From: Rikenellaceae bacterium
GTDB taxonomy: Bacteria; Bacteroidota; Bacteroidia; Bacteroidales; Rikenellaceae
Assembly (NCBI GenBank): GCA_015059945.1
Contig: SUZJ01000001.1
Coordinates: 62,001 to 126,000, forward strand
Direction of reading: 5' to 3'
Length of the DNA: 64,000 nt
Shown here piece by piece: positions 1 through 12,012 of the stretch (within the stretch, counting starts at the first letter, position 1; every line of letters begins with the position of its first letter). The notes under the pieces were generated by a model, which did not search any database, was not told the DNA's origin, and saw only the letters and a program-made list of their open reading frames with translations. The translations under genes and the position numbers were made by a program.

Positions 1-2582
1 GCGGTCAAGCCACGCAGAGTGCCGCAATCCTCCTCGTTGATAATAACGTCGTTGGCAACGTCTACCAAACGACGGGTCAGATAACCTGCGTCGGCAGTCT
101 TAAGTGCGGTATCTGCCAAACCTTTACGAGCACCGTGGGTAGAGATAAAGTACTCCAACACCGACAGACCCTCCTTAAAGTTCGACAAGATGGGGTTCTC
201 GATAGTCTGACCGCCCTCGGCACCCGACTTCTGGGGTTTAGCCATCAGACCACGCATACCGCCCAACTGACGAATCTGCTCCCTACTACCACGAGCACCC
301 GAATCAAGCATCATAAATACGGGGTTGAAGCCGTCTTGGTCTGCTTTCAGGTGGTTATAAACGGCTGCGGTAACCTTGTTGTTCACATTGGTCCACACGT
401 CGATAACCTTGTTATAACGCTCGTTGTTGGTAATAAGACCCATATTATACTGCTCCAAGAACTGAGCAACCTGCTGGTTACCCTGCTCTACCAGAGTCTT
501 CTTCTCCTCGGGGATGATAACTGCACCCAGGTTGAACGACAGACCACCCTGGAATGCCATCCTATAACCCATAGCCTTGATATCATCGAGGAATGCGGCT
601 GCCTTGTCGGCACCCGACTTCTTCATCACTACACCGATGATGTCCCTCAGGGTGTTCTTCTTCAACAGCAAGTTGATGTAGCCAACCTCTTTGGGAACAA
701 CCTGGTTGAACAGCACTCGACCAACCGAGGTGGGGATAATCTTGGTAATGTCGTTACCCTCCTCGTCTACGGTGTTGATCTTCACATTAACCAGAGTGTG
801 GATGTCTACGCGGCCCTCGTTGTAGGCAATGATAGCCTCCTCGGGACCGTAGAAGGTAAATGCAGGCTTAACACCCTCCCTGGGACGAATCTCGCCATTC
901 TGCAAGTCATCCCACTGATTAACCTTCTCGCCCTTCTCGATGAGCTCTTTACGATAGATAGCCTTCTCCCTGTCGGGGCGAGCCTCGGTGCCGTAAATCT
1001 TAGTAATGTAGTACAGACCAAGCACCATATCCTGCGAAGGTACGGTAATAGGCGCACCGTTAGCGGGGTTAAGGATGTTGTGCGAGCCGAGCATCAGCAG
1101 CTGTGCCTCCAAGATTGCAGCGTTGCCCAGGGGCAAGTGAACCGCCATCTGGTCACCATCAAAGTCGGCGTTGAATGCCGTACAAGCCAGTGGGTGCAAC
1201 TGCATTGCCTTGCCCTCAATCAGCTTGGGCTGGAAGGCCTGAATACCCAATCGGTGCAGGGTAGGAGCACGGTTCATCAGTACGGGGTGACCCTTGATTA
1301 CGTTCTCCAAGATATCCCAGATGATGGGGTCTTTCCTATCGATAATCTTCTTAGCCGACTTAACAGTCTTAACGATACCGCGCTCGATGAGTTTGCGGAT
1401 GATGAAAGGCTTGTACAACTCAGCCGCCATATCCTTAGGAATACCCATCTCGTGCATCTTCAGCTCGGGACCTACAACGATAACCGAACGTGCCGAGTAG
1501 TCTACACGTTTACCGAGCAGGTTCTGACGGAAGCGGCCCTGTTTACCCTTCAAGCTGTCGCTGAGCGATTTCAGAGGCCTATTGCTCTCGGTCTTGACTG
1601 CGCTGGTCTTGCGCGAGTTGTCAAACAGGCTATCAACAGCCTCCTGCAACATACGCTTCTCGTTACGCAAGATAACCTCGGGAGCCTTAATCTCGATGAG
1701 TCGTTTCAGACGGTTGTTGCGGATGATAACCCTACGATAAAGGTCGTTCAAATCCGAGGTTGCAAACCTACCGCCATCCAGAGGTACCAGAGGACGCAGT
1801 TCGGGAGGAATCACGGGGATTACCTTCAAAACCATCCACTCGGGATTGTTCACCTCACGCGACTCGCGGAAAGCCTCAATAATGTTGAGCCTCTTCAAAG
1901 CATCAGCCTTACGCTGCTGCGAGGTCTCTTTGTTGGCCTTGTCGCGCAACTCATAGCTGAGCGAGTCCAAATCGAGCCTCTGCAACATAGTCAGCACAGC
2001 CTCGGCACCCATCTGAGCGATGAACTTGTCGGGATCGCTGTCGTCGAGCTGCTGGTTGCCCTTTGGCAGTGCTGCCAGAACATCCAGATACTCTTTCTCG
2101 GCCAGCAGGTCATATTTGTTAATACCTGCCTCGGCTGCTGCACCTGCCTGAATTACGATATAACGCTCGTAGTAAACCACTGCGTCGAGCTTCTTGCTGG
2201 GGATACCCAGCAGGTAGCCGATTTTCGAGGGTAGCGAGCGGATGTACCAGATGTGAACTACGGGTACTACCAACTGGATGTGGCCCATACGCTCACGACG
2301 TACTTTCTTCTCGGTTACCTCTACACCGCATCGGTCGCAGACGATACCCTTGTAGCGGATGCGTTTGTACTTACCGCAGTGGCACTCGTAGTCCTTTACA
2401 GGGCCAAAGATGCGCTCGCAGAACAGACCATCGCGCTCGGGCTTATAGGTACGATAGTTGATTGTTTCGGGTTTGAGCACCTCGCCGCTCGAGTTCTCCA
2501 AAATCTCCTCGGGCGAGGCCAAACCAATCGAAATCTTGCTAAAATTGGTCGTATTGACTTTATTATCTTTACCGTATGCCAT
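1..2582 (-). CDS. rpoC: DNA-directed RNA polymerase subunit beta' (5' part; gene continues past the left window edge)
   Basis: Reverse strand reads [28 protein letters not shown]..., with zinc motif [24 protein letters not shown] and catalytic [12 protein letters not shown]; directly downstream of rpoB. Confidence 0.98.
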   Translation of the reverse strand, partial: MAYGKDNKVNTTNFSKISIGLASPEEILENSSGEVLKPETINYRTYKPERDGLFCERIFGPVKDYECHCGKYKRIRYKGIVCDRCGVEVTEKKVRRERMGHIQLVVPVVHIWYIRSLPSKIGYLLGIPSKKLDAVVYYERYIVIQAGAAAEAGINKYDLLAEKEYLDVLAALPKGNQQLDDSDPDKFIAQMGAEAVLTMLQRLDLDSLSYELRDKANKETSQQRKADALKRLNIIEAFRESREVNNPEWMVLKVIPVIPPELRPLVPLDGGRFATSDLNDLYRRVIIRNNRLKRLIEIKAPEVILRNEKRMLQEAVDSLFDNSRKTSAVKTESNRPLKSLSDSLKGKQGRFRQNLLGKRVDYSARSVIVVGPELKMHEMGIPKDMAAELYKPFIIRKLIERGIVKTVKSAKKIIDRKDPIIWDILENVIKGHPVLMNRAPTLHRLGIQAFQPKLIEGKAMQLHPLACTAFNADFDGDQMAVHLPLGNAAILEAQLLMLGSHNILNPANGAPITVPSQDMVLGLYYITKIYGTEARPDREKAIYRKELIEKGEKVNQWDDLQNGEIRPREGVKPAFTFYGPEEAIIAYNEGRVDIHTLVNVKINTVDEEGNDITKIIPTSVGRVLFNQVVPKEVGYINLLLKKNTLRDIIGVVMKKSGADKAAAFLDDIKAMGYRMAFQGGLSFNLGAVIIPEEKKTLVEQGNQQVAQFLEQYNMGLITNNERYNKVIDVWTNVNNKVTAAVYNHLKADQDGFNPVFMMLDSGARGSREQIRQLGGMRGLMAKPQKSGAEGGQTIENPILSNFKEGLSVLEYFISTHGARKGLADTALKTADAGYLTRRLVDVANDVIINEEDCGTLRGLT

Positions 2583-2596
2583 ATACTCTCTGATGT

Positions 2597-5500
2597 TTAA
2601 GACAGTTTTACACTAAGAGCCAAACCGCGCAACTCGTGCAAGAGCACATTGAGCGACTCAGGAATACCTGGGGTTGGCAGATTATCACCCTTGACGATTG
2701 CCTCGTAGGTCTTAGCGCGGCCCATAACGTCGTCAGACTTGATTGTAAGAATCTCTTGCAGGATGTTTGCAGCACCGAAGCCTTCGAGTGCCCAAACCTC
2801 CATCTCACCAAACCTCTGACCACCAAACTGGGCTTTACCACCCAATGGCTGCTGGGTAATGAGCGAGTAGGGACCGATCGAACGAGCGTGCATCTTGTCG
2901 TCAATCATATGGCCGAGTTTCAGCATATAGATTACGCCAACGGTTGCAGGCTGGTCGAAACGCTCACCGGTACCACCATCCCTCAGGTGGCAACAACCAT
3001 TCACAGGTACGCCTGCCTGAGCGGTGTACTCGTTGATCTGGTCGAGGTCGGCACCATCAAAGATGGGGGTAGCGAACTTCAAGCCAAGCTCTTTACCTGC
3101 CCAACCCAGTACGGTCTCGTAAATCTGACCCAAGTTCATACGCGAAGGTACGCCCAGAGGGTTCAGTACGATATCTACAATGCTACCATCCTCCAAGAAT
3201 GGCATATCCTCGTCGCGGACAACCTTGGCAACAATACCCTTGTTACCGTGACGACCTGCCATCTTATCACCCACTTTCAGCTTACGCTTCTTGGCCAGGT
3301 AAACCTTAGCCAACTGGATTACGCCATTGGGCAGCTCATCACCATTGGTGATATTGTACTTCTGGCGTTTCAGGCGAGCGTCAGCCTCTTTATACTTAAT
3401 AATATAATTATTTATAGTGGTATCAACCAGTTTTGCGATGCGGCTGTCGGCAACCCACTTCTCCGAACCGAGGTTCAGATAATCGAGTTCCTCGAGCATC
3501 TTCTTGCTGAACTTGGCACCTGCGGGCTGTACCTCTACACCAAAGTAGTCTTTCACGCCCAAGCACTCCTGATCTTTCAGCACAGTGTAGAGTTTCTCTA
3601 CCAGACGCTCTTTCAGTGCGACAACCTCGGCATTGAACTTAGCCTCGGCCTCGGCAAGTTTGTTCTTCTCCTCGGCCTTACCGCGTTTGCCATCCTTCAC
3701 GTTGCGCGAGAAGAGCTTGCGGTCGATAATGGTACCAAACAGCGAGGGCTGTGCTTTCAGCGAAGCATCTTTCACATCGCCGGCCTTGTCGCCAAAGATT
3801 GCGCGGAGCAGTTTCTCCTCGGGGCTGGGATCGCTCTCACCCTTAGGAGTAATCTTACCGATCATAATATCGCCGGGCTTAACATTGGCACCGATGCGAA
3901 TGATACCCCTCTCATCGAGGTCTTTGGTAGCCTCTTCGCTCACGTTGGGGATGTCGGCGGTCAGCTCCTCCACACCACGTTTGGTCTCGCGAACCTCCAT
4001 AATATACTCGTCTACGTGTACCGAGGTGAACAAGTCGTCCCTCAGCAGACGCTCCGAAATAACGATAGCATCCTCGAAGTTGTAACCCTTCCATGGCATA
4101 AACGCAACCTTCAGGTTCTTACCCAGAGCCAACTCGCCATTCTGAGTCGAGTAACCCTCGGTCAGGATCTGGCCTTTGGTCACCTTGTCGCCAATCTTAA
4201 CGATAGGACGCAGGGTAATCGACATATTCTGGTTGGTCTTGCGGTAACGAGGCAGAGTGTAAGTGGTAATCTCGGGATCGAAGCTTGCCAAAATCTCATC
4301 CTCAGTGCGCTCATACTTAACCTGAATCTGCATAGCGTCGGCATAAACAACCTCGCCATTGCCCTCGGCCACAAACTGCACACGGCTGTCGCTGATAATC
4401 TCGCCCTCCAAGCCGGTACCTACGATAGGTGCCTCGGGGTTAATCAGAGGTACTGCCTGACGCATCATGTTCGAGCCCATCAGTGCACGGTTAGCATCGT
4501 CGTGCTCCAAGAAGGGAATCAAGCTTGCGGCAATCGAAGCAATCTGGTTGGGCGCAACGTCCATCAGGTCTACCTGTTTTGCGCCAACGATTGGGAAGTC
4601 GGCCTCCTCGCGAGCCTTGATGCGGTTGGGGTTGAGGAAGTTACCATCCTTGTCGATAGGAGCCGAAGCCTGTGCAATTACTTTGCCCTCTTCCTCCTCT
4701 GCGCTCAGATACTCGATGTTGGCGTCGTTCATATCAACCACGCCATTGTTTACCTTGCGGTAGGGGGTCTCGATGAAGCCCATCGAGCTAATCTTGGCAT
4801 ATACGCAGAGCGACGAAATCAGACCGATGTTGGGACCCTCGGGAGTCTCGATAGGACACATACGACCATAGTGGGTGTAGTGTACGTCACGAACCTCAAA
4901 GCCCGCCCTATCACGGCTCAGACCACCAGGACCCAGAGCCGACAGACGACGCTTGTGGGTAATCTCGGCCAGAGGGTTGGTCTGGTCCATAAACTGCGAC
5001 AGCTGGTTGGTACCGAAGAAGCTGTTGATTACGCTCGAAAGAGTCTTGGCGTTAATCAGGTCAATGGGGGTAAATACCTCGTTGTCCCTCACGTTCATCC
5101 TCTCGCGGATGGTGCGAGCCATACGGATAAAGCCCACTGCGAACTGGTTGCTCAACTGCTCGCCTACGGTCCTTACGCGACGGTTCGACAAGTGGTCGAT
5201 ATCGTCAACATCAGCCTTCGAGTTAATCAACTCGATCAGGTGGCGAATAATGGCAATCATGTCCTCGCGAGTCAAGATTCGCACCTCGGGATTGATGTCC
5301 AAGCTGAGTTTTTTGTTAATACGGAAACGACCTACATCGCCCAAGTCGTAGCGTTTGTCGCTAAAGAAGAGCTTGTCGATAACGTCCCTTGCGGTAGCCT
5401 CATCTGGTGGCTCCGAATTACGCAGCTGTCGATAGATGTAAACTACAGCCTCTTTCTCGGAGTTGCAGGGATCTTTCTGCAAGGTGTTGTAGATAATCGA

Positions 5501-6421
5501 GAAATCTACACCATTTGGATTGTCCTTGTGGAGCAGAATGGTCTTGGCACCACTCTCGATGATGGCATCGATGTGCTCCTCGGTCAGCTCGGTCTCGCGG
5601 TCGAGGATAACCTCGTTACGCTCGATCGAAACAACCTCACCAGTATCCTCATCCACGAAGTCCTCCAACCAGGTCGACAGAATTCTTGCGGCCAGCTTGC
5701 GACCGATGTTCTTTTTCAGGTTGGTTTTGTTTACCTTAACCTCGTCTGCCAGGTCGAATACCTCGAGAATTTCCTTGTCTGCCTCATAACCGATTGCACG
5801 CAACAGAGTGGTTACGGGCAACTTTTTCTTACGGTCGATGTAGGCATACATCACATTGTTGATGTCGGTAGCGAACTCAATCCACGAGCCCTTGAAGGGG
5901 ATAATTCGTGCCGAATAGAGTTTGGTACCGTTGGTGTGAACGCTCTGGCCAAAGAAGATGCCGGGCGAACGGTGAAGCTGCGACACAACTACACGCTCAG
6001 CGCCGTTGATAACAAAAGTACCACGGGGAGTCATATAGGGGATAGTGCCGAAGTATACGTCTTGGATAACGGTGTCGAAATCTTCGTGTTCAGGGTCGGT
6101 ACACGAGAGCCTGAGTTTGGCCTTCAAAGGCACGCTGTAAGTGAGTCCCATCTCCAAGCACTCGTCGATCGAGTAGCGTGGTGGGTCGACATAGTAGTCG
6201 ATAAATTCAAGCACGAAGTTATTGCGGGTGTCCGTTATAGGGAAATTCTCCATAAAGACCTTGTAGAGACCCTCGTTTTTGCGGTTCTCTGCGGTAGAGT
6301 CGAGCTGGAAAAAATCGTGGAATGATTTGAGTTGCACCTCCAAGAAGTCTGGATACGCCATCTTATGGTTGATGGAGGAGAAACTAATTCGTTTGTTTGC
6401 TTTCGAGGACATTGTGTGCAA
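2597..6421 (-). CDS. rpoB: DNA-directed RNA polymerase subunit beta
   Basis: 1274 aa ORF; RpoB motifs including [37 protein letters not shown] and [20 protein letters not shown]. Confidence 0.99.
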   Translation of the reverse strand: MHTMSSKANKRISFSSINHKMAYPDFLEVQLKSFHDFFQLDSTAENRKNEGLYKVFMENFPITDTRNNFVLEFIDYYVDPPRYSIDECLEMGLTYSVPLKAKLRLSCTDPEHEDFDTVIQDVYFGTIPYMTPRGTFVINGAERVVVSQLHRSPGIFFGQSVHTNGTKLYSARIIPFKGSWIEFATDINNVMYAYIDRKKKLPVTTLLRAIGYEADKEILEVFDLADEVKVNKTNLKKNIGRKLAARILSTWLEDFVDEDTGEVVSIERNEVILDRETELTEEHIDAIIESGAKTILLHKDNPNGVDFSIIYNTLQKDPCNSEKEAVVYIYRQLRNSEPPDEATARDVIDKLFFSDKRYDLGDVGRFRINKKLSLDINPEVRILTREDMIAIIRHLIELINSKADVDDIDHLSNRRVRTVGEQLSNQFAVGFIRMARTIRERMNVRDNEVFTPIDLINAKTLSSVINSFFGTNQLSQFMDQTNPLAEITHKRRLSALGPGGLSRDRAGFEVRDVHYTHYGRMCPIETPEGPNIGLISSLCVYAKISSMGFIETPYRKVNNGVVDMNDANIEYLSAEEEEGKVIAQASAPIDKDGNFLNPNRIKAREEADFPIVGAKQVDLMDVAPNQIASIAASLIPFLEHDDANRALMGSNMMRQAVPLINPEAPIVGTGLEGEIISDSRVQFVAEGNGEVVYADAMQIQVKYERTEDEILASFDPEITTYTLPRYRKTNQNMSITLRPIVKIGDKVTKGQILTEGYSTQNGELALGKNLKVAFMPWKGYNFEDAIVISERLLRDDLFTSVHVDEYIMEVRETKRGVEELTADIPNVSEEATKDLDERGIIRIGANVKPGDIMIGKITPKGESDPSPEEKLLRAIFGDKAGDVKDASLKAQPSLFGTIIDRKLFSRNVKDGKRGKAEEKNKLAEAEAKFNAEVVALKERLVEKLYTVLKDQECLGVKDYFGVEVQPAGAKFSKKMLEELDYLNLGSEKWVADSRIAKLVDTTINNYIIKYKEADARLKRQKYNITNGDELPNGVIQLAKVYLAKKRKLKVGDKMAGRHGNKGIVAKVVRDEDMPFLEDGSIVDIVLNPLGVPSRMNLGQIYETVLGWAGKELGLKFATPIFDGADLDQINEYTAQAGVPVNGCCHLRDGGTGERFDQPATVGVIYMLKLGHMIDDKMHARSIGPYSLITQQPLGGKAQFGGQRFGEMEVWALEGFGAANILQEILTIKSDDVMGRAKTYEAIVKGDNLPTPGIPESLNVLLHELRGLALSVKLS

Positions 6422-6744
6422 AATTAATTTGAAAGATTTTTTTGGTAATGTCGCTATTCGCTTTGTGTGTTAGTGGGTTTGTGCCCCTTCTCTTGCGTAC
6501 AGTTTCACATCCGTACACTCACCGCCCACCGGAATGTCGGCCGGTTGGCCACTTGTGGCACACCCACTCTGTTTAGTCCGCCAAAACACCTGACTGTCAA
6601 AGCCGATTTTCTCCCTGTCGGATGTTTTCGCCCTTTGTTCGGAGCTACTCAACCCTCTCAAAATCTGCGCTTTGCGCCAAGTGAACGAACTGGGTGGGGA
6701 TACCTAACTAATTTGCATTTCGCAACCTAACCTATTAAGATGCG

Positions 6745-6784
6745 AAAAAGGTATAGAGCTTATTTTGGCATAAGCTCTATACCC
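6745..6784 (-). terminator. Intrinsic terminator/attenuator hairpin between rplL and rpoB
   Basis: GGTATAGAGCTTA..TAAGCTCTATACC perfect inverted repeat followed on the minus strand by TTTTT. Confidence 0.75.
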
Positions 6785-6809
6785 GATATGGGATAAGGTA
6801 ATAGTTTGA

Positions 6810-7184
6810 CTATTTAACCTCAACCTCAGCACCTGCCTCCTCAAGAGCAGCTTTAAGTGCCTCAGCCTCCTCTTTCGAAACGCCCTCTTTGATAGCTTTG
6901 GGAGCAGCGTCTACCAAGTCTTTAGCCTCTTTCAGACCCAGACCGGTTGCCTCTTTAACAGCTTTCACAACAGGAATTTTGCTCTGACCTGCGCTTACGA
7001 GAACCACGTCAAAAGCGGTTTTCTCTGCGGGTGCAGCAGCCTCTGCTGCGGCGGGAGCTGCTACTGCAACAGCTGCAGCTGCGGGCTCAATACCGTACTC
7101 CTCTTTGAGGATGGTTGCCAACTCGTTTACCTCTTTAACAGTCAAGTTTACCAACTCTTCTGCCAATGCTTTAATATCTGCCAT
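6810..7184 (-). CDS. rplL: 50S ribosomal protein L7/L12
   Basis: 124 aa; [71 protein letters not shown]. Confidence 0.98.
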   Translation of the reverse strand: MADIKALAEELVNLTVKEVNELATILKEEYGIEPAAAAVAVAAPAAAEAAAPAEKTAFDVVLVSAGQSKIPVVKAVKEATGLGLKEAKDLVDAAPKAIKEGVSKEEAEALKAALEEAGAEVEVK

Positions 7185-7240
7185 AGTTTTGTTATTGATT
7201 AAATTGTTTTACTTCGTTGTTTGTGTTTTGTTTGGAAAAA

Positions 7241-7762
7241 TTAATTTCTTTCTTCAAGTGCCTTTACGATGCCTGCAACCTTCTGACCTGCATTACCCTG
7301 CAATGCCGAAACGACATTCTTGATGGGCGACTGCAAGAGCGCAACGATATCGCCGATAAGCTCTTCGCGCGACTTGATGTTAACAAGCATATCGAGGTTA
7401 TTGTCGCCGACGTATACGCAGTCCTGAACGTAAGCTGCTTTCAAGATGGGTTTCTCGCAACCTTTGCGGAACTCTTTGATAACAACTGCGGGACTTTTGC
7501 TACCCTCGGAGAACATAATCGACGAAGTGCCTTTCAGAACCTCGACAAGTGCCGCATCTGCCTTCTCTACTGCCTCCAATGCTTTGATGAAGAGGGTGTT
7601 TTTAACAACTACCAGCTTCACATCTTTCTCGAAGCATTTGCGACGCAGGTTAGCAGTCTGCTCTGCGTTCAGAGCCTCGATATCGGTAATATAGAAGTTA
7701 GGATAACGGTTGAGTTGCTCGGTCAGGCCTTCAATTACAAGTTTCTTTTCTTCCCTTGTCAT
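7241..7762 (-). CDS. rplJ: 50S ribosomal protein L10
   Basis: 173 aa; L10-like sequence, syntenic between rplA and rplL. Confidence 0.97.
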   Translation of the reverse strand: MTREEKKLVIEGLTEQLNRYPNFYITDIEALNAEQTANLRRKCFEKDVKLVVVKNTLFIKALEAVEKADAALVEVLKGTSSIMFSEGSKSPAVVIKEFRKGCEKPILKAAYVQDCVYVGDNNLDMLVNIKSREELIGDIVALLQSPIKNVVSALQGNAGQKVAGIVKALEERN

Positions 7763-7776
7763 AGCTCAAATGTTTT

Positions 7777-8475
7777 TTATTTGAAAGTGAGTGATTTGGG
7801 GTCGATCTGCAGACCGATACTCATTGTCGTTGAGAGATAGATACTAAGCATATAAGTACCTTTGGCTGCGGCGGGTTTGAGCTTGTGGATCATCTCGATA
7901 AATGCGTTTGCATTGTCTACTATCTGGTCTACGTCGAACGAAACCTTACCAACTGCCGAGTGAACGATACCGTATTTATCAACCTTGAAGTCGATCTTAC
8001 CGGCTTTCACCTCTGCAACTGCTTTTGCCACGTCCATAGTAACGGTGCCGGTTTTGGGGTTTGGCATCAAACCACGGGGACCCAGAATACGGCCCAGAGC
8101 ACCTACTTTTGCCATTACGTTAGGAGTACAGATGATAACATCAACGTCGGTCCAACCGCCTTTGATTTTATCTACATACTCGTCCAAGCCTACGTAGTCT
8201 GCACCTGCCTCACGAGCCTCGTTCTCCTTGTCGGGAGAGCAGAGTACCAACACGCGTACGGTCTTACCGGTACCGTGAGGAAGAGTTACTACGCCACGTA
8301 CCATCTGGTTGGCCTTACGAGGGTCAACACCCAGACGAACGTCTACATCTACCGAAGCGTTGAATTTGGTGAAAGTAATCTCTTTCAGAAGAGCTGCGGC
8401 CTCGCTGAGCTTGTAGAGCTTACCTGGCTCTACTTTTGCGAGCATTGCTTTTTGATTTTTTGTCAATTTACTCAT
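7777..8475 (-). CDS. rplA: 50S ribosomal protein L1
   Basis: 232 aa; [19 protein letters not shown] signature. Confidence 0.98.
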   Translation of the reverse strand: MSKLTKNQKAMLAKVEPGKLYKLSEAAALLKEITFTKFNASVDVDVRLGVDPRKANQMVRGVVTLPHGTGKTVRVLVLCSPDKENEAREAGADYVGLDEYVDKIKGGWTDVDVIICTPNVMAKVGALGRILGPRGLMPNPKTGTVTMDVAKAVAEVKAGKIDFKVDKYGIVHSAVGKVSFDVDQIVDNANAFIEMIHKLKPAAAKGTYMLSIYLSTTMSIGLQIDPKSLTFK

Positions 8476-8485
8476 CTCTCTCTAA

Positions 8486-8926
8486 TTACTTTACAGGAAA
8501 CTCACCCTCGACAGTAATACCCATACTACGAGCTGTACCGGCAACCATTTTCATTGCGGCCTCCAAAGTGAAGCAGTTCATATCAGGCATTTTGTCCTTA
8601 GCGATAGCCTCAACCTGCTCCCAGGTTACTTTGCCAACCTTGTTACGGTTGGGCTCGGCCGAACCACTCTGAACGCCTGCTGCCTCTTTGAGAGCAACAG
8701 CTACGGGGGGCTGTTTAACAACGAAGTCGAACGACTTGTCGCTATATACGGTGATAATCACGGGCAATACTTTGCCAGCCTTCTCTTGAGTCCTTGCGTT
8801 GAACTGTTTGCAGAAGTCCATAATGTTGACTCCCTTCGAACCCAACGCAGGGCCTACTGGTGGCGAAGGATTGGCGGCACCACCTTTAATCTGCAATTTA
8901 ATAAATGCAGCAACCTCTTTTGCCAT
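8486..8926 (-). CDS. rplK: 50S ribosomal protein L11
   Basis: 146 aa; [35 protein letters not shown]. Confidence 0.98.
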   Translation of the reverse strand: MAKEVAAFIKLQIKGGAANPSPPVGPALGSKGVNIMDFCKQFNARTQEKAGKVLPVIITVYSDKSFDFVVKQPPVAVALKEAAGVQSGSAEPNRNKVGKVTWEQVEAIAKDKMPDMNCFTLEAAMKMVAGTARSMGITVEGEFPVK

Positions 8927-8942
8927 AGTTTTCCTTGGTTAA

Positions 8943-9509
8943 TTATTCTTTTTCTACTTGCATAAAGCTCAACTCCATAGGAGTCTTGCGCCCGAAAATC
9001 TTCACAGAGACTGTCAATTTCTTTCTCTCTTCGTCTACCTCTTCGATAGTACCCGAGAAACTTGAGAAAGGACCGTCCGTAACTTTTACGGTCTCTCCCA
9101 CGAAGAAAGGAATCTCGACCTCTTCCTCACCCTGACTCAATTCGTCAACCCTGCCGAGAATGCGCGCAACCTCTTGCTCACGAATAGGTGTTGCAATCAG
9201 TCGTTTGCTCTCCTCAACCGAGTCGCCGAGGAAGCCGAGTACATTGGGTGTGTTGCGAAGAACGTAAGGAACCTCATCTACCATAGCTGCTTCAACCAAA
9301 ACGTAGCCAGGATACGACACCCTCTCCTTGCTCACCTTCTTTCCGTTACGAACAGAAAAGACCTTCTCGGTGGGAACAAGAACTTGGGCAACAAGGTGCT
9401 CCAAGCCAAGGTTCTTTATCTCTGCATCGATATACTCCTTAACTTTTTTCTCCTTGCCGCCGATGGCGCGAATCACATACCACTGTTTTTCAGCCACTGT
9501 ATTGCTCAT
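8943..9509 (-). CDS. nusG: Transcription termination/antitermination protein NusG
   Basis: 188 aa; KQWYVIRAIGGKEKKVKEYI... and KOW-like VKVTDGPFSSFSGTIEEVDEERKKLTVSVKIFGRKTPMELSF. Confidence 0.97.
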   Translation of the reverse strand: MSNTVAEKQWYVIRAIGGKEKKVKEYIDAEIKNLGLEHLVAQVLVPTEKVFSVRNGKKVSKERVSYPGYVLVEAAMVDEVPYVLRNTPNVLGFLGDSVEESKRLIATPIREQEVARILGRVDELSQGEEEVEIPFFVGETVKVTDGPFSSFSGTIEEVDEERKKLTVSVKIFGRKTPMELSFMQVEKE

Positions 9510-9560
9510 AATCTTCTTTTTACTTGTGCGTGTAAGTCAAAATCAGTTACTTGTGCAATA

Positions 9561-9755
9561 CTAGTGAGCCAAAATCGAGTAGATGGCTTTCATAATGGAC
9601 TCAAAGGTCAGGTCCATAACCAGAACTACACCAGCTATCACCAGGGAAGCAACCATAACAGTCACGGCTAAGCTTTGGAGCTCTTTCATAGGAGTCCACG
9701 ACACTTTGTGAACCAGCTCTGCATACGAGGCTTTTACGTAATTAACGAGTTTCAT
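9561..9755 (-). CDS. secE: Preprotein translocase subunit SecE
   Basis: 64 aa; ELVHKVSWTPMKELQSLAVTVMVASLVIAGVVLVMD, single TM, adjacent to nusG. Confidence 0.93.
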   Translation of the reverse strand: MKLVNYVKASYAELVHKVSWTPMKELQSLAVTVMVASLVIAGVVLVMDLTFESIMKAIYSILAH

Positions 9756-9835
9756 ATAAATATGATATTATGCTTTATTTTCGTTTTCTACACTTTCGAG
9801 TCCGGCACTCCATTTTCGGAACCCGGACTCGGTAG

Positions 9836-9906
9836 CACGAGAGGAGAGAATCGAACTCCCACCAACGGTTTTGGAGACCGCTATTCTACCATTAAACTAC
9901 TCTCGT
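9836..9906 (-). tRNA. tRNA-Trp(CCA)
   Basis: Reverse complement ACGAGAG...GGTCTCCAAAACC...GTTCGATTC...CTCTCGTG; acceptor stem and anticodon CCA readable. Confidence 0.95.
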
Positions 9907-10000
9907 ATGATTGGGGCGAACATTGTTGTCACCGGCTTGCGCTTGGGCAACTGCGCTCGCCCCTATTTTTGAGAATCAAATAATCTCTCTTGTGGAGTTA

Positions 10001-11188
10001 TTACTCGATAACCTCTTTGATCTGACCCGAACCTACGGTGCGACCACCCTCACGGATAGCGAAACGCAGACCTGCATTCAAAGCAACGGGGTAGATAAGA
10101 GCAACCTCGATCTCAACGTGGTCACCGGGCATTACCATCTCGATACCCTCGGGAAGTTTAACCTCACCGGTAATATCCATAGTACGCAGGTAGAACTGAG
10201 GACGGTAGTGGTTGCGGAAAGGAGTGTGACGGCCACCCTCTTCTTTCTTCAAGATATAAACCTCACCTTTGAACCTGGTGTGAGGAGTAATCGATTTGGG
10301 TTTAGCTACAACCATACCACGTTTAACCTCTTTCTTGTCGATACCACGCATCAGCAGACCTACGTTGTCACCAGCCTCGCCTTGATCGAGCAGCTTGCGG
10401 AACATCTCAACGCCGGTACATACCGAAGTCAGAATCTTCTCGTCCAGACCGATAATCTCAACGGGATCACCAACGTGGATGATACCAGTCTCGATACGGC
10501 CAGTCAGTACGGTACCACGACCGGTGATCGAGAATACGTCCTCAACGGGCATCAAGAAGGGTTTGTCACTCTCGCGAGGAGGCAGAGGAATGTACTCGTC
10601 AACCTGATCCATCAGCTCGAGAACTTTCTCCTCCCATTTAGCCTCACCGTTCAAAGCACCCAGTGCCGAACCGCGGATAACGGGAGCGTTGTCGCCGTCG
10701 AAACCGTTAGCGCTCAATACGTCGCGGATCTCCATCTCAACGAGGTCGAGCATCTCAGCATCGTCAACCATATCGCATTTGTTCATGAAAACAACGATAC
10801 GGGGAACGTTCACCTGGCGAGCCAGCAGAACGTGCTCACGGGTCTGAGGCATAGGACCATCAGTCGAAGCAACTACCAAGATAGCACCATCCATCTGAGC
10901 AGCACCAGTTACCATGTTTTTAACGTAGTCGGCGTGACCGGGGCAGTCTACGTGTGCGTAGTGACGGTTTGCAGTCTGATACTCGATGTGAGCGGTGTTG
11001 ATGGTGATACCACGCTCTTTCTCCTCGGGAGCGTTATCAATCGAGTCGAACGAACGCAACTCCGAAAGACCCCTTTTTGCCAATACGGTGGTAATAGCAG
11101 CGGTAAGAGTAGTTTTACCGTGGTCTACGTGGCCAATAGTACCAATGTTTACGTGTGGCTTAGACCTGTCAAATTTTTCTTTTGCCAT
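10001..11188 (-). CDS. tuf: Elongation factor Tu
   Basis: 395 aa; [50 protein letters not shown]. Confidence 0.99.
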   Translation of the reverse strand: MAKEKFDRSKPHVNIGTIGHVDHGKTTLTAAITTVLAKRGLSELRSFDSIDNAPEEKERGITINTAHIEYQTANRHYAHVDCPGHADYVKNMVTGAAQMDGAILVVASTDGPMPQTREHVLLARQVNVPRIVVFMNKCDMVDDAEMLDLVEMEIRDVLSANGFDGDNAPVIRGSALGALNGEAKWEEKVLELMDQVDEYIPLPPRESDKPFLMPVEDVFSITGRGTVLTGRIETGIIHVGDPVEIIGLDEKILTSVCTGVEMFRKLLDQGEAGDNVGLLMRGIDKKEVKRGMVVAKPKSITPHTRFKGEVYILKKEEGGRHTPFRNHYRPQFYLRTMDITGEVKLPEGIEMVMPGDHVEIEVALIYPVALNAGLRFAIREGGRTVGSGQIKEVIE

Positions 11189-11245
11189 AACTTTGTAGTT
11201 GTTATTAGATAAGTGTATTATTGTTAATTGTTGTTTCTTCTTTTG

Positions 11246-11309
11246 GGCGCCCCTCTTTCGAGAGATCCACCCCTTCTTCGCGGCGCCCCCCTCGAGAGAA
11301 CCACCCTTT
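11246..11309. repeat. Imperfect 36-bp-period direct duplication in the tuf leader
   Basis: GGCGCCCCTCTTTCGAGAGATCCACCCCTT (11246) and GGCGCCCCCCTCGAGAGAACCACCCTTT (11282). Confidence 0.7.
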
Positions 11310-11332
11310 CATCGGCCCCTTGGCCCCTTTGG

Positions 11333-11405
11333 AGCGGAAGACGAGGCTCAAACTCGCGACCCTCAGCTTGGAAGGCTGATGCTCTATCAACTGAGCTACT
11401 TCCGC
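11333..11405 (-). tRNA. tRNA-Gly(TCC)
   Basis: Reverse complement GCGGAAGTAGCTCAGTTGATAGAGCATCAGCCTTCCAAGCTGAGGGTCGCGAGTTTGAGCCTCGTCTTCCGC. Confidence 0.95.
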
Positions 11406-11548
11406 ATTGACTCGCCAGCGGCCCGCTTGGCACACCAAAAGTCGCTACCCGAGAGCACCGACCACTTTTGGCAGACCTCTTAACTCCGCCACCGAGAACC
11501 ACAAAAGAACAATCCGCCCATTGTGTGCGAATTGAACTTTTGAGGAAG

Positions 11549-11630
11549 TGGGAGAGGATGGATTCGAACCACCGAAGGCGTTGCCAACAGATTTACAGTC
11601 TGCCCCATTTGGCCACTCTGGAACTCTCCC
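11549..11630 (-). tRNA. tRNA-Tyr(GTA)
   Basis: Reverse complement GGGAGAGTTCCAGAGTGGCC...GACTGTAAATCTGTT...long variable arm...GGTTCGAATCCATCCTCTCCCA. Confidence 0.95.
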
Positions 11631-11679
11631 AAGATATGTCTTAAAATTTTTGCCGTTGAACTTTACCCGCCCAACGCTG

Positions 11680-11753
11680 AGCCGATGGAGGGATTCGAAC
11701 CCCCGACCAGCTGATTACAAATCAGCTGCTCTGGCCAACTGAGCTACATCGGC
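11680..11753 (-). tRNA. tRNA-Thr(TGT)
   Basis: Reverse complement GCCGATGTAGCTCAGTTGGCCAGAGCAGCTGATTTGTAATCAGCTGGTCGGGGGTTCGAATCCCTCCATCGGC. Confidence 0.95.
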
Positions 11754-12012
11754 AGTCGTTAACTCCACTTTGGGGTTGCAAATATATGCGAAATTTTGTT
11801 TTCCGCAAAACTTCGAGGCAAAAATTTTAATTTTCCTCTTTTTTGTCTTTTCAATGAACCTCTTTCGGACCTTGTACCTTCTACTAAAAGTCCAAAATCG
11901 GGGGCAAAAATACAACTCTTTTCGTTATAAAAAAATAATTGGGGCAGTTTTTTAACTCAAAACCGCATTTTTCACTACCTTTGTGATAGTTAGAGCCACA
12001 TTTTGACCGCCT

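Noticed and set aside
135-6325. Very long plus-strand ORFs (699 aa and 1229 aa) opposite rpoC and rpoB
   Set aside because: Mirror frames of highly codon-biased rpo genes; translations are low-complexity-like with no recognisable domain or signal, while the minus frames are unambiguous RpoB/RpoC.
10001-11198. Plus-strand ORF 9911..11212 opposite tuf
   Set aside because: Antisense of EF-Tu; the minus frame is canonical.
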